NCBI GenBank assembly: GCA_902482035.1 | Contig: CABSYW010000002.1 | Coordinates: 18,986-82,985, forward strand | DNA from: an uncultured Collinsella sp. | GTDB taxonomy: Bacteria; Actinomycetota; Coriobacteriia; Coriobacteriales; Coriobacteriaceae | Direction: 5' to 3' | Length of the DNA: 64,000 bases | Shown: positions 34,852-43,573 of the stretch, piece by piece | Numbering within the stretch: position 1 is the first letter of the stretch | How the letters are laid out: each line of letters opens with the position of its first letter | Notes under the pieces: model-generated | Database searches by the model: none | What the model was told of the DNA's origin: nothing | The model's input: the letters and a program-made list of their open reading frames with translations, nothing else | Program-made: the position numbers and the translations under genes

Positions 34852-34878
34852 GTGACAAAGGGACTGTCCCTTTGTCAC
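34852..34878. repeat. Perfect palindrome, GTGACAAAG family
   Basis: GTGACAAAGGGAC and its complement form a 27-base perfect palindrome with a one-base centre, ending one base before the stop of the ABC exporter gene (34880) and lying upstream of dus. It is the most intact of the three GTGACAAAG copies. Confidence 0.9.
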
Positions 34879-34879
34879 A

Positions 34880-37800
34880 TTATTCGGAGCGCAGGGCCTC
34901 TACGGGATCTTTTTTGGATGCACTGCGGGCCGGTAGCAAACCGGCGACGACCGTTAGCAGCACCGAAATCGCGATGAGCACCAGCGCATCCTGCACGGGC
35001 AGGCTCATCAGGTTGGGGACCTGTTTGGCCGCAAGCGCCCATGCATTGACCGGGAAGCTCACGAGCACCACGACGACAACGGCAAAGACACCGGCGATGA
35101 GGCCCTCGATAAAGGTCTCGGCGTTGAACACGTTTGCCACGTTGCGCTTCGACGCACCGATCGCGCGTAGGATGCCGATCTCCTTCTTGCGCTCCAGTAC
35201 GCTGATGTACGTGATGATGCCGATCATGATGGAGCTCACCACCAGACTGATACTCACGAATGCGATGAGCACCAAGCTGATGGTGTTCACGATGTCGGTC
35301 ACCGAACCCATGATGATGCCCATGTAGTCGGTGTACGAAATTGCCCGATCATCGTGGCCAGCGGCTTTGACCTGCTTGTTGTACGCATCGATGTGATCGA
35401 GTACGCGCTCCTTGGCCTCAAAGTCGCGCGGGAAAATCTTGACCGAGATGGGGTCCGCCTCGTCCGCATAACCCAACGTGGTCAGATTGTTGTCGTAGGT
35501 GAGCTTCGAAGCCTTGGCATAGCTCATCATGAGCGAACTCAGGTCCTCGGCGTCCATGTTGAAATAGATGGCACGAGCAAAGGCGCTCGCATCCACGTGC
35601 ATGGCGCTCGCCAGGTTGGCAAAACTCGAAGACATCTGCGTCGCCATCTGGTCCATAAGCCCCGCTGTGCCCGCCTTGAGCTGGGACGATACCGTCGACG
35701 CTATCTGCTCGCTGATTACCTTCATCACCTGATCCATAGCCTGCTGCAGATACGGAGCCAGCTGCTTTTGCACATAGTCGGTCATCGCCTGCTGCAGGCG
35801 CTCGGCCAGGACATCGCCGCCGAGCGCCTTCAATTGAGCCAGGCATTGCTGGGCTGCGGCATCATGCTCAAGATACGCCGAGAATGCGGCAGCAAGCTTT
35901 GACGCATCCTTAAGTTCTTCGGGCGTCAGCGCCTTAAACTGTTCCGACTGCATAAAGCCCGTGAACAGCTGGTTGGCGAGCGCCCCCACTTGCTGCATCT
36001 GCTCGGGTGTAAGCTCCAACCCATCGAAGACACCCGAGAAATCGGGAGCTGGCGCCTTAGACATGATGTCGCTGAGGTCGATGTCCTTGCCAACGCCCGA
36101 AAGGTCAATGTCCAGCCCCGACAGATCGATGCCAGAAAGGTCCATACCACCGGCTGCACCCGAGAGCGCAGATGTATCGAACGAAAACGCACTCTTCAGC
36201 GCCGCCTCGTCCACACTGAACATGCTGCCCAGATCCACGCCTTGTTTGGCCTCGCCTTGCAGCTCGTCGAAGGTTTTGCCCGTAAAGACATCCGTCTCGG
36301 GGTGGTCGAGTTGCTCCTGCACAATCTGCGAATCGGCGGCGCGCTCCATAAGCTGGCGAGTCAGCGCATGCGTATAGGCAATGCCCGGAGACAGCGCACT
36401 CGCATTGGCCGTCTCGTTAGGTCGCACCACGCCCACAATGTGCACGTCAATACCGTCGGCAACCTTGGCAGCCATAAAGTCGGCGTCGTCAGACATGTCG
36501 GTCCACATGCCGGTCTCTTCGTTTTTGCGATAGGCATCGGCCGGCGACAGCACATTAAACGTCGTGGACAACGCATCATCGTAGGTAAAGTCGGCGCCGG
36601 TCTCGGGCGTCTCGATCTTACCGTCGGCCGTCATGGCACTGTTTACCAGATCGTTGAGCTCATCGATATCCAGCGCACCGATGCTGTAGAGCGTATAGTC
36701 GCCCACCGTACCGCGGCTCGAAAGCACCATCACGGCTTCGTTGGCAGACGTGGGCCAATGACCGGCGACGACATCGTACTGGCTGTCGAGCAGGCTCTGG
36801 TCGTCAATCATCTCGTTAAAGACCGAGGTTCCCATGGATTCCATGCTCACCGTTGCCGCCGAGCTCGCGCCTCCGCTCATTGCCTCGGTCATAGCGTTGG
36901 GAACAAGTCGGACGGGCTTCTCATCGCCCTTACCCGCACGATAGACAACCGGCGTCACGCCGTAGCCGTACTGGATGGCGTTGACCTCTTTGTCGATACC
37001 GTCGCCACCGGCATCGAGCCATGCCTTAAAGCTCGTCATGTCGTTGGACTTAACGCTCGCAAACATATCCTTTACGGCCGTAACCACGGGAATTTTATCG
37101 GTTCCCTGAGCCTTGCCGCCGGCACTGTCGTCGGACGAATCCACATTTTCTGGCGAGTCATCATCCGCAGCCCCCTGTCCGCCCATCATGGACGACAGGT
37201 CGTAATCCTGCTTGGAAATGGTGAGCGGGTAGCTCGAGAGCGTATCCTCCTCGACCTTTTTGATGTAGCCGTTTACGCCATTGGACAGCGCCAGAATCGC
37301 CGCGATACCGATAATGCCAATCGAGCCCGCAAAGGCAGTCATGGCCGTACGGCCCTTCTTGGTCATGAGGTTTCGAGCAGAAAGCCCCAGCGCCGTCACA
37401 AAGCTCATCGAGGTTTTGCGCGTGGGCTTGGCCTCGCGACGCGCGGCCTTTGCTACATCAAAGGGGTCGGAATCGTCGGTGATCTTGCCGTCCGCCAGGT
37501 TGACAATGCGCGTGGCATATTGGTACGCCAGCTCGGGATTGTGCGTGACCATGATGACCAGGCGGTCGCGCGCCACGTCCTTGAGCAGGTCCATGACCTG
37601 TACGGATGTCGTTGAATCCAAAGCGCCGGTCGGCTCGTCTGCCAGCACAATCTCGGGATCGTTGATCAGGGCGCGGGCAATGGCCACGCGCTGCATCTGT
37701 CCACCCGAAAGCTGGCTCGGGCGCTTGTTCACGTGCTCGCCCAAACCAACTGCCTCGAGCGCCTTGCGTGCACGCTGGCGGCGCTCGGCATGGCCCACAC

Positions 37801-38134
37801 CCGTAAGCGTCAGCGCTAGCTCAACGTTTTCCAAGATGGTCTGATGCGGAATGAGGTTATAGCTCTGGAACACAAAGCCGATGCGGTTGTTGCGGTAGGC
37901 ATCCCAATCGCGATCGTGAAAGTCTTTGGTCGAAATACCGTCGATCAGCAGGTCGCCAGAATCGAAATGATCGAGCCCACCGATAACGTTGAGCATCGTG
38001 GTTTTACCCGACCCCGAAGGTCCCAGAATGGCCACGAACTCGTTGTCGCGAAAAGCCAGGCTCACGCTGTCGAGCGCCACCTGCGTAAACGACTGCGTGA
38101 CGTACCTTTTGCAAATACCTTTGAGCTCCAGCAT
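34880..38134 (-). CDS. MacB-like ABC transporter, fused ATPase and FtsX permease, with large external domain
   Basis: A 1084-residue protein. Residues 1-230 are a complete LolD/MacB-type ATPase (GPSGSGKTT, LSGGQMQRVAIARAL, LADEPTGALDS). A first span near residue 270 (AMTAFAGSIGIIGIAAILAL) leads into an extracytoplasmic region of about 650 residues. Three C-terminal spans match the FtsX/MacB fold (LVLIAFVSISLVVSSIMIGI, then ERKKEIGILRAIGASKRNV). The external domain contains SGIDLSGLDIDLSG, repeats of a D-L-S-G unit. Such proteins are mechanotransmitters acting on peptides, lipoproteins or cell-wall factors. ATG 38134 is chosen for GGGAGAGG upstream. Confidence 0.88.
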   Translation of the reverse strand: MLELKGICKRYVTQSFTQVALDSVSLAFRDNEFVAILGPSGSGKTTMLNVIGGLDHFDSGDLLIDGISTKDFHDRDWDAYRNNRIGFVFQSYNLIPHQTILENVELALTLTGVGHAERRQRARKALEAVGLGEHVNKRPSQLSGGQMQRVAIARALINDPEIVLADEPTGALDSTTSVQVMDLLKDVARDRLVIMVTHNPELAYQYATRIVNLADGKITDDSDPFDVAKAARREAKPTRKTSMSFVTALGLSARNLMTKKGRTAMTAFAGSIGIIGIAAILALSNGVNGYIKKVEEDTLSSYPLTISKQDYDLSSMMGGQGAADDDSPENVDSSDDSAGGKAQGTDKIPVVTAVKDMFASVKSNDMTSFKAWLDAGGDGIDKEVNAIQYGYGVTPVVYRAGKGDEKPVRLVPNAMTEAMSGGASSAATVSMESMGTSVFNEMIDDQSLLDSQYDVVAGHWPTSANEAVMVLSSRGTVGDYTLYSIGALDIDELNDLVNSAMTADGKIETPETGADFTYDDALSTTFNVLSPADAYRKNEETGMWTDMSDDADFMAAKVADGIDVHIVGVVRPNETANASALSPGIAYTHALTRQLMERAADSQIVQEQLDHPETDVFTGKTFDELQGEAKQGVDLGSMFSVDEAALKSAFSFDTSALSGAAGGMDLSGIDLSGLDIDLSGVGKDIDLSDIMSKAPAPDFSGVFDGLELTPEQMQQVGALANQLFTGFMQSEQFKALTPEELKDASKLAAAFSAYLEHDAAAQQCLAQLKALGGDVLAERLQQAMTDYVQKQLAPYLQQAMDQVMKVISEQIASTVSSQLKAGTAGLMDQMATQMSSSFANLASAMHVDASAFARAIYFNMDAEDLSSLMMSYAKASKLTYDNNLTTLGYADEADPISVKIFPRDFEAKERVLDHIDAYNKQVKAAGHDDRAISYTDYMGIIMGSVTDIVNTISLVLIAFVSISLVVSSIMIGIITYISVLERKKEIGILRAIGASKRNVANVFNAETFIEGLIAGVFAVVVVVLVSFPVNAWALAAKQVPNLMSLPVQDALVLIAISVLLTVVAGLLPARSASKKDPVEALRSE

Positions 38135-38288
38135 GGACGGCAACCTCTCCCACGCGGGCGCACTTGCCCGCTCTTCCCCGCCGTTCGTATTCGACGCGTT
38201 TGTCCTACTCTATCCCCATTTTTTGCCGGAGCCAGTGAGGAATGTAACGAACGGCGCCAAAAAACGAACGGGATGGTGCCCAAAAGAA

Positions 38289-38308
38289 GAGGTCCCGAGC
38301 GGGACCTC
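38289..38308 (-). terminator. Terminator of the redox operon
   Basis: GAGGTCCC and GGGACCTC pair across a 4-base loop, and on the minus strand the hairpin is followed by TTCTTTTG. It lies 80 bases past the stop of the TlpA-like lipoprotein gene. The remaining gap to the ABC exporter gene shows no gene. Confidence 0.7.
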
Positions 38309-38388
38309 AAAATGGTGGAGATTATCTTGAAAGGCAGCAGACTACTTCGCACAGCGACACACGATCCTCGCTATGCTTTACGCGGTTT

Positions 38389-39360
38389 TTACTGCTCGCT
38401 ATTCGCAATCGCCTGGTCGATAAGCGTGTCGAGTGCTGCGCGCTGCTCGGCGGAGCTGATGGCTCCCACGATTGGATCCCCTACGATGTTGCCATTCTGA
38501 TCGATGACATACGTTGTCGGGAACGAGAACAAATTTGACGTAAACTTACCGGCCTCGCTATCCGACTTGAACCAGATGTTCTTATATGTCACGCCCTTCT
38601 TGCTCAGCACGTCCTTGGCATCTGCAATCTCGCCCTTGTTGCCATCGAGCGTAAAGGAATTGACGCCCACGACCTGGCCGCCCTTCTCGGCAAGCTCCTG
38701 ATTCAGTTTCTCAAGATCGCCCAACTCACCCACGCACGGCTTGCAAGTGGTGAACCAGAAGTTCATGACGGTAACCTTGTTCTTAGAGAACAGCTCGTCG
38801 CTGCTCACGTCGTTGCCGTCCAGGTCCTTGCCCGTAAAGCTGGGGAACTTCGTCGCCTCGCTCGAAGCATTGGCACCAGCCGTCATGCCAGCGGTCGAAG
38901 CGTCGACGCTCTCGCCTGCGCTCGGCGTGCTTCCACAGCCGGGGAACTCCTTCTCCAAGCTCTCGAGCTTGTCCTCGATTTCCTTGATCTGCTGCGCACC
39001 GGCCTTGAGCGTCTTAAGCTCATCCGCCGTAAACTCATCCTTGGCGCCGTCGATGGTCTTGAGCAAGAAATCGCCGTAATTGCTGCCGTCCTCAATCATT
39101 GTCGAGTCTTTATTTGCCGCATTGAATACCTTTTCCCACAGCGCGTTATCACTCGAAAAGATCTCGTTCTCCTTCTGCATGAGCTTCGCATACAGCTCGG
39201 CGGCCTCGTCGGCATTGGCCGGCTTCTGCGCAGTGAGTTCTGCGATCTTAGGATCGGAGCTCGCAGATTCGCTCACATTGCCACCGGGCGCCGAACATGC
39301 CACAAGGCACAAGGCCAATACCGGCACCATAAACAGGGCCGCAATCTTAGAAAGCTTCAT
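38389..39360 (-). CDS. TlpA-like thioredoxin-fold lipoprotein
   Basis: A 323-residue exported lipoprotein. The signal ends in LCLVAC (lipobox Cys near residue 22). Residues 30-130 are an acidic, mostly helical region; residues 170-320 are a TlpA/AhpC-TSA thioredoxin fold with the redox motif TTCKPC (FWFTTCKPCVGEL) and cis-Pro loop FSFPTTYVID. It would reduce or isomerise external disulfides. The ATG at 39360 has GGAGG at 8 bases. It is the last gene of the operon with the NapH-like ferredoxin, the likely electron supplier. Confidence 0.88.
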   Translation of the reverse strand: MKLSKIAALFMVPVLALCLVACSAPGGNVSESASSDPKIAELTAQKPANADEAAELYAKLMQKENEIFSSDNALWEKVFNAANKDSTMIEDGSNYGDFLLKTIDGAKDEFTADELKTLKAGAQQIKEIEDKLESLEKEFPGCGSTPSAGESVDASTAGMTAGANASSEATKFPSFTGKDLDGNDVSSDELFSKNKVTVMNFWFTTCKPCVGELGDLEKLNQELAEKGGQVVGVNSFTLDGNKGEIADAKDVLSKKGVTYKNIWFKSDSEAGKFTSNLFSFPTTYVIDQNGNIVGDPIVGAISSAEQRAALDTLIDQAIANSEQ

Positions 39361-39389
39361 AGTCATTCCTCCGTTTTGTCGAAGCTTGT

Positions 39390-40292
39390 TTACTTTTTAT
39401 CGGCGGTCAAGGGAAGCTTTTCCGCCGACACATCCAGGCCATAGCGATAGCTGATGGCATCGACAGGACAGGCCCCGATGCACTTTCCGCACCGGATACA
39501 TTCGGCATGATTGGGCGCGCGGACCACATCAACGTCCATCTGACAAACCCTTGAACACTTGCCGCACGAGACACATTTGCATGCGTCAACCCGAATCCCC
39601 AGTAGGGACACCCTATTCATGAGCGCATAGAATGCGCCAAGTGGACAAATCCATTTGCAGAAGGGGCGATAGAACAAAACGCTCAGCACTACCACGGCAA
39701 TGAGAACGGCAAGTTTCCAGGTAAAGAGCTGCCCCAGCGCAGATCGAATGCCGGCGTTGGAAATGGCCAGCGGAATGGCGCCCTCGAGCACACCCTGTGG
39801 ACAGATGTACTTACAAAAGAACGGGTCGCCCATGCCCACGTCGTTAACCACCAAGACGGGCAGCAGTACCACGGCAAACAGCAGCACGACGTACTTGATG
39901 TACGTGAGCGGCTTGAGCTTTTTCGTGGAGAACTTTTTGCCGGGAATCTTATGAAGCAGCTCCTGCAGCCAGCCAAACGGGCACAGAAAGCCGCATACAA
40001 AGCGTCCCAGCAGCACGCCGAGCAAAATGAGCGTACCGGTAACATAGTAAGAAAAGTTGAACTTGGATGAACCTACCACCGACTGGAACGACCCGATGGG
40101 GCACGCACCCGATGCCGCGGGGCACGAATAGCAATTAAGTCCAGGTACGCAGACTGTTTTTCCCGCGCCCTGATAGATGCCGCCTTTGGCAAAGTTTGGC
40201 AGGTGAATGTTGGTGACCAGCGTCGCCGCTGCCTGAATGAATCCGCGAAATCGGGCCAAAACATGCGACGCAGTGTTTTCTCTTTTATCCAA
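39390..40292 (-). CDS. NapH/NosR-like polytopic 4Fe-4S membrane protein
   Basis: About 300 residues. Several spans carry Cys motifs at their ends: FVCGFLCPFGWLQ, FFCKYICPQG and FCKWICPLGAF. The C-terminal cytoplasmic part has two 4Fe-4S ferredoxin sites (CKCVSCGKCSRVC and CIRCGKCIGACP). NCYSCPAASGACPIG near the N-terminus adds a further Cys cluster. The start is a TTG at 40292 that overlaps the stop of the upstream CXXC gene, with GGAG at the right distance. It should pass electrons across the membrane, most likely to the TlpA-like lipoprotein downstream. Confidence 0.87.
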   Translation of the reverse strand: MDKRENTASHVLARFRGFIQAAATLVTNIHLPNFAKGGIYQGAGKTVCVPGLNCYSCPAASGACPIGSFQSVVGSSKFNFSYYVTGTLILLGVLLGRFVCGFLCPFGWLQELLHKIPGKKFSTKKLKPLTYIKYVVLLFAVVLLPVLVVNDVGMGDPFFCKYICPQGVLEGAIPLAISNAGIRSALGQLFTWKLAVLIAVVVLSVLFYRPFCKWICPLGAFYALMNRVSLLGIRVDACKCVSCGKCSRVCQMDVDVVRAPNHAECIRCGKCIGACPVDAISYRYGLDVSAEKLPLTADKK

Positions 40293-40431
40293 TTCCGATA
40301 CACTCCAAGCACAGCCTAATCGCTTTGGCCAGCACGGCATCCGCCTCGCCACGCATAACACCAAAGCACACCATGGCAATTCCGACGATCAACAAAGCGA
40401 CCTGTACCACGGGTTTTACCGCTTTGAACAA
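40285..40431 (-). CDS. CXXC-motif small membrane protein (CD1871A-like)
   Basis: A 48-residue protein starting at TTG 40431 with AAAGGAG upstream. It has one hydrophobic span (VVQVALLIVGIAMVCFGVMR) followed by GEADAVLAKAIRLCLECIGIG, where CLEC plus IGIG at the extreme C-terminus matches the CD1871A-type miniprotein family known beside NapH-like ferredoxins and TlpA proteins. The stop overlaps the start of the ferredoxin gene, showing translational coupling. The CXXC pair could relay thiol/disulfide equivalents at the membrane. Confidence 0.8.
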   Translation of the reverse strand: MFKAVKPVVQVALLIVGIAMVCFGVMRGEADAVLAKAIRLCLECIGIG

Positions 40432-40521
40432 CCCAACCACTCCTTTCGTTACGCGACCATTGGACCATATCGACTATAAAATCCGTGTTAAGCGCGATTT
40501 GAAATGTGCAAGGAGACTGTT

Positions 40522-41196
40522 ATGCGTATTTTGATCGTCGAGGACGAGCGGGCGCTGTGTGACGCAATCGCGCGCAGCTTGCGAAACTTGGCGTACAGCG
40601 TCGACTGCTGTCACGACGGACAGGAGGCGCTCGACCTACTGGACGTTGAGACCTTCGACCTCGTGGTACTCGACCTCAACCTTCCCCATATCGACGGCAT
40701 GACCGTGCTCAGGGAACTTAGGAAAACCGACTGCGAGACTAAGGTACTGATTCTGTCCGCACGTGGCGAAGTATCCGATAAAGTCGCCGGACTCGATGCC
40801 GGCGCCAACGATTACCTCGCCAAGCCGTTTCATCTGGACGAGCTTGCGGCAAGGATTCGCAGCCTTACCCTCAGACGCTTTACACAAAGCGACATAGTAT
40901 TAACCTGCGGAAAGCTCAGCTTTGACACCAAGGCGCGCATCGCTTCCGTGGACAGCGAGGCCCTATCTCTTACGCGCAAGGAAACGGGAATCTTGGAATA
41001 CCTGATGCTTAATCAGGGGCGTCCGGTAAGTCAAGAAGAGCTTATCGAGCACGTTTGGGATAGCAGCGTGAACAGCTTTAGCAACGCAACCCGCGTTCAT
41101 ATCTCGTCACTCCGCAAAAAGCTACGCAGCGCTTTGGGATACGACCCGATTCGCAATCGGATTGGAGAGGGCTACGTTATGGAGGATAGCGAATGA
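40522..41196 (+). CDS. OmpR-family response regulator
   Basis: A 224-residue protein. The receiver has the acidic pair (VEDE), phospho-Asp in VVLDLNLPHIDG near residue 51 and Lys in AKPF; the C-terminal winged helix contains LTRKETGILEYLMLNQGRPV and RVHISSLRKKL. AAGGAG precedes the ATG at 40522. It overlaps the kinase gene by four bases. It is divergent from the redox operon (90-base gap), which it may regulate, possibly in response to external redox or envelope stress. Confidence 0.93.
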   Translation: MRILIVEDERALCDAIARSLRNLAYSVDCCHDGQEALDLLDVETFDLVVLDLNLPHIDGMTVLRELRKTDCETKVLILSARGEVSDKVAGLDAGANDYLAKPFHLDELAARIRSLTLRRFTQSDIVLTCGKLSFDTKARIASVDSEALSLTRKETGILEYLMLNQGRPVSQEELIEHVWDSSVNSFSNATRVHISSLRKKLRSALGYDPIRNRIGEGYVMEDSE

Positions 41197-42344
41197 AAAG
41201 GCTTTCGCTGCAATGGCGCATAACGATTATGACGGCGCTGCTCACGTGCGCAGCGTGCGTGCTGACGAACTGCCTGGTCGGCTATACGGGCATGCGCTAC
41301 ATGGATGCCATCGGCAGCGACATCTCGGCCTTTACCGCTGCCGGCGCGGATTCGCCCCAGACGTTTGACCCAACAAAAGCAGCCCTCGATGACGAGGTCA
41401 CGATCGTCGTAAACGACGCACAGGAATCTTTTGGCACGACAGCCTGGTGCATCACGGCTGGAGTCACACTCCTTGGCGGCGCGCTGGCATACTTTGCAAG
41501 CGGCCGTGCACTCAAACCGCTACGGGATTTTGCCGCCCAGGTAGAGCGCGTGCAGCCTGACAACCTAAGCGAAATCAGACTCAGTGAAGATGTGCCCACC
41601 GAGCTACAACGATGCAGCGCCTCTTTCAACGACATGATCGCCCGTCTTGGCGAAGGGTTCTCTGCACAGCGTCAGTTTACCGGCAACGCCGCACACGAGC
41701 TGCGCACCCCGCTCGCCCTTATGCAAGCACAGATTGAACTATTCATCTCCGAGCACTCCGGTTTGCAACCCGAAACAGCCGAGCTGCTCGGTCTGTTACA
41801 AGAACAAACCGAGCGCATGTCTCGAATGACCAAGGTATTGCTCGAGATGAGTGAGCTCCGCAGCGTTCCTTGCGAGGACGATGTTGAACTTGGTCCCTTG
41901 TCCGAAGAGGTTCTCACCGACCTTGCACCACTTGCCGAAAATAAAGGCATAGCCCTCAATTGTGCTGGAGACGCTTTAGTAATCGGGAGCGACACGCTCC
42001 TCTATCGGCTGGTGTTCAATCTGGTCGAAAACGCCATCCGTTACAGCCGCCCCGGCTCGATTGTCAACGTCTCCATCCGCGACAACGACAGCAACGTGTT
42101 CCTGCGAGTCGAAGACCAGGGCCCGGGAATACCCAAGCAATACCGTGAGAGCATCTTCCAACCGTTCTTTCGCCTGGATAAATCCCGCAGCAGGGCATAC
42201 GGCGGCGCAGGACTCGGGCTAGCGCTCGTTTGGGAGATTGCAGCGCTTCACGGTGGCACGGTAGAGGTCGAAGCAAGTTCCGAGAACGGGACTACCATGC
42301 TCGTAAGCCTTCCAAAACGATCCGCAGCGTCAACCGAGCAGTAA
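41193..42344 (+). CDS. Sensor histidine kinase
   Basis: A 383-residue membrane kinase. Two spans (TIMTALLTCAACVLTNCLVG and CITAGVTLLGGALAYFAS) bracket an external domain of about 60 residues, followed by HAMP (LKPLRDFAAQVERVQPDNL), HisKA (NAAHELRTPLALM) and ATPase boxes (NLVENAIRYSRPG, VEDQGPGIP, GGAGLGLALV). It is the partner of the response regulator at 40522. The small external domain suggests sensing at or within the membrane. Confidence 0.93.
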   Translation: MKRLSLQWRITIMTALLTCAACVLTNCLVGYTGMRYMDAIGSDISAFTAAGADSPQTFDPTKAALDDEVTIVVNDAQESFGTTAWCITAGVTLLGGALAYFASGRALKPLRDFAAQVERVQPDNLSEIRLSEDVPTELQRCSASFNDMIARLGEGFSAQRQFTGNAAHELRTPLALMQAQIELFISEHSGLQPETAELLGLLQEQTERMSRMTKVLLEMSELRSVPCEDDVELGPLSEEVLTDLAPLAENKGIALNCAGDALVIGSDTLLYRLVFNLVENAIRYSRPGSIVNVSIRDNDSNVFLRVEDQGPGIPKQYRESIFQPFFRLDKSRSRAYGGAGLGLALVWEIAALHGGTVEVEASSENGTTMLVSLPKRSAASTEQ

Positions 42345-42412
42345 AACGAAAGGGGTCCCGAGCAACAGGAGTACAATTGCTGCTATTGTTGCCAGCTGTT
42401 GGGAGATGGAAG

Positions 42413-43417
42413 ATGGACTGCGATGGCTACCCATGCGTTCCCATGCCGTTGATGTGCACCGCCTTTGTGCCGGGGCAGATTGACGCTGCGGTTGCAGGCA
42501 TTTCCGACCCCGATTCACGCACCATCGCCACGGCAGAAGCGCTGTACTTTCGCGGACAGGCCGCCCTCGCTGCCAAGACGGCGCGCCCCTATCTTGACGC
42601 CACCGATTCCGCACTGCGCTATTCCGCATGCTTTATCTGCGGATACGCCAGCCTGTCGCTCAACCGTATCGCCGACGCCCGCCGTTGTCTTGCGGGCATC
42701 CTCGATACGCCAACTGACGAGGAATCACCCGCCGTCCACGCCACGCATATCCTGTTCGCCTCGGCCGCAAGCGTCCTGCTGCACTTGTCTTCCCCGTATT
42801 CTGCCGAAGAGTTTTATCCGCTTGCGGCGCATCTGCCCGAAGGCCTGCGCCTGTTCGCCAGCTACGTGATGGCGCATGCCCTGTACCTGCGCGGCGAATA
42901 TGGCCGCAGTCTGGGCATGGCGGAAAACGCCCTGATCATGAAACAGGGGAGCTATCCGATCTCGGAACTGTTCCTGCACCTGGCAGCTTCCATGGCATGC
43001 ATGAGTCTCAAAGACATCGACGCCGCAAAAACGCACTTCGGAGCTGCTTGGGACATTGCGCGCCCCGACGGCCTTATCGAGCTCATCGGCGAGCACCACG
43101 GCCTTTTGCAGGGGCTCATCGAGGCATGCCTAAAATCGCAATACCCTGACGATTTCGCACGTATCATCGAGATTACGTATCGATTCAGCTACGGCTGGCG
43201 GCGCATCCACAACCCCGATTCGGGCGAGGACGTGGCTGACGACCTGACGACCACAGAGTTCACCATGGCCATGCTCGCCTGCCGCGGATGGACCAACGCC
43301 GAAATCGCTCGTCATATGGGAGTATCGCCGGGCACTGTCAAAAACCGCCTATCCAGTGTGTATGCAAAGCTTGGCATCGGCACGCGCACCGAACTGGTCG
43401 CGCATATGTTGCGTTAG
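42413..43417 (+). CDS. LuxR-type transcriptional regulator with helical-repeat N-terminus
   Basis: A 334-residue protein. Residues 1-260 are Ala- and Leu-rich helices of TPR/MalT-like character (SLNRIADARRCLAGIL, SLKDIDAAKTHFGAAW). Residues 270-334 are a LuxR HTH: TTEFTMAMLACRGWTNAEIA, then MGVSPGTVKNRLSSVYAKLG. The ATG at 42413 has GGGAGATGGAAG upstream. No ATP-binding motif is present. It may control the surface-protein gene 156 bases downstream. Confidence 0.85.
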   Translation: MDCDGYPCVPMPLMCTAFVPGQIDAAVAGISDPDSRTIATAEALYFRGQAALAAKTARPYLDATDSALRYSACFICGYASLSLNRIADARRCLAGILDTPTDEESPAVHATHILFASAASVLLHLSSPYSAEEFYPLAAHLPEGLRLFASYVMAHALYLRGEYGRSLGMAENALIMKQGSYPISELFLHLAASMACMSLKDIDAAKTHFGAAWDIARPDGLIELIGEHHGLLQGLIEACLKSQYPDDFARIIEITYRFSYGWRRIHNPDSGEDVADDLTTTEFTMAMLACRGWTNAEIARHMGVSPGTVKNRLSSVYAKLGIGTRTELVAHMLR

Positions 43418-43573
43418 CGACCGGGCTGCCTAGCGCAGCATGCGCGCTCCGGAGCCCCGGCGCTTCGCTCGCTCAAATTGGACATTTTGGCCCTCGGACG
43501 GCACTACCGTGGCAGGATGCCTTCTCGCAAAATTGGATTATTTCCACCGATACCTGCGGGATGGGAGCCAAAG

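Noticed and set aside
40285..40379. Extension of the NapH-like protein to a start at 40379
   Set aside because: The extra residues overlap the CXXC miniprotein gene in another frame and lack a ribosome site; the TTG at 40292 has one.
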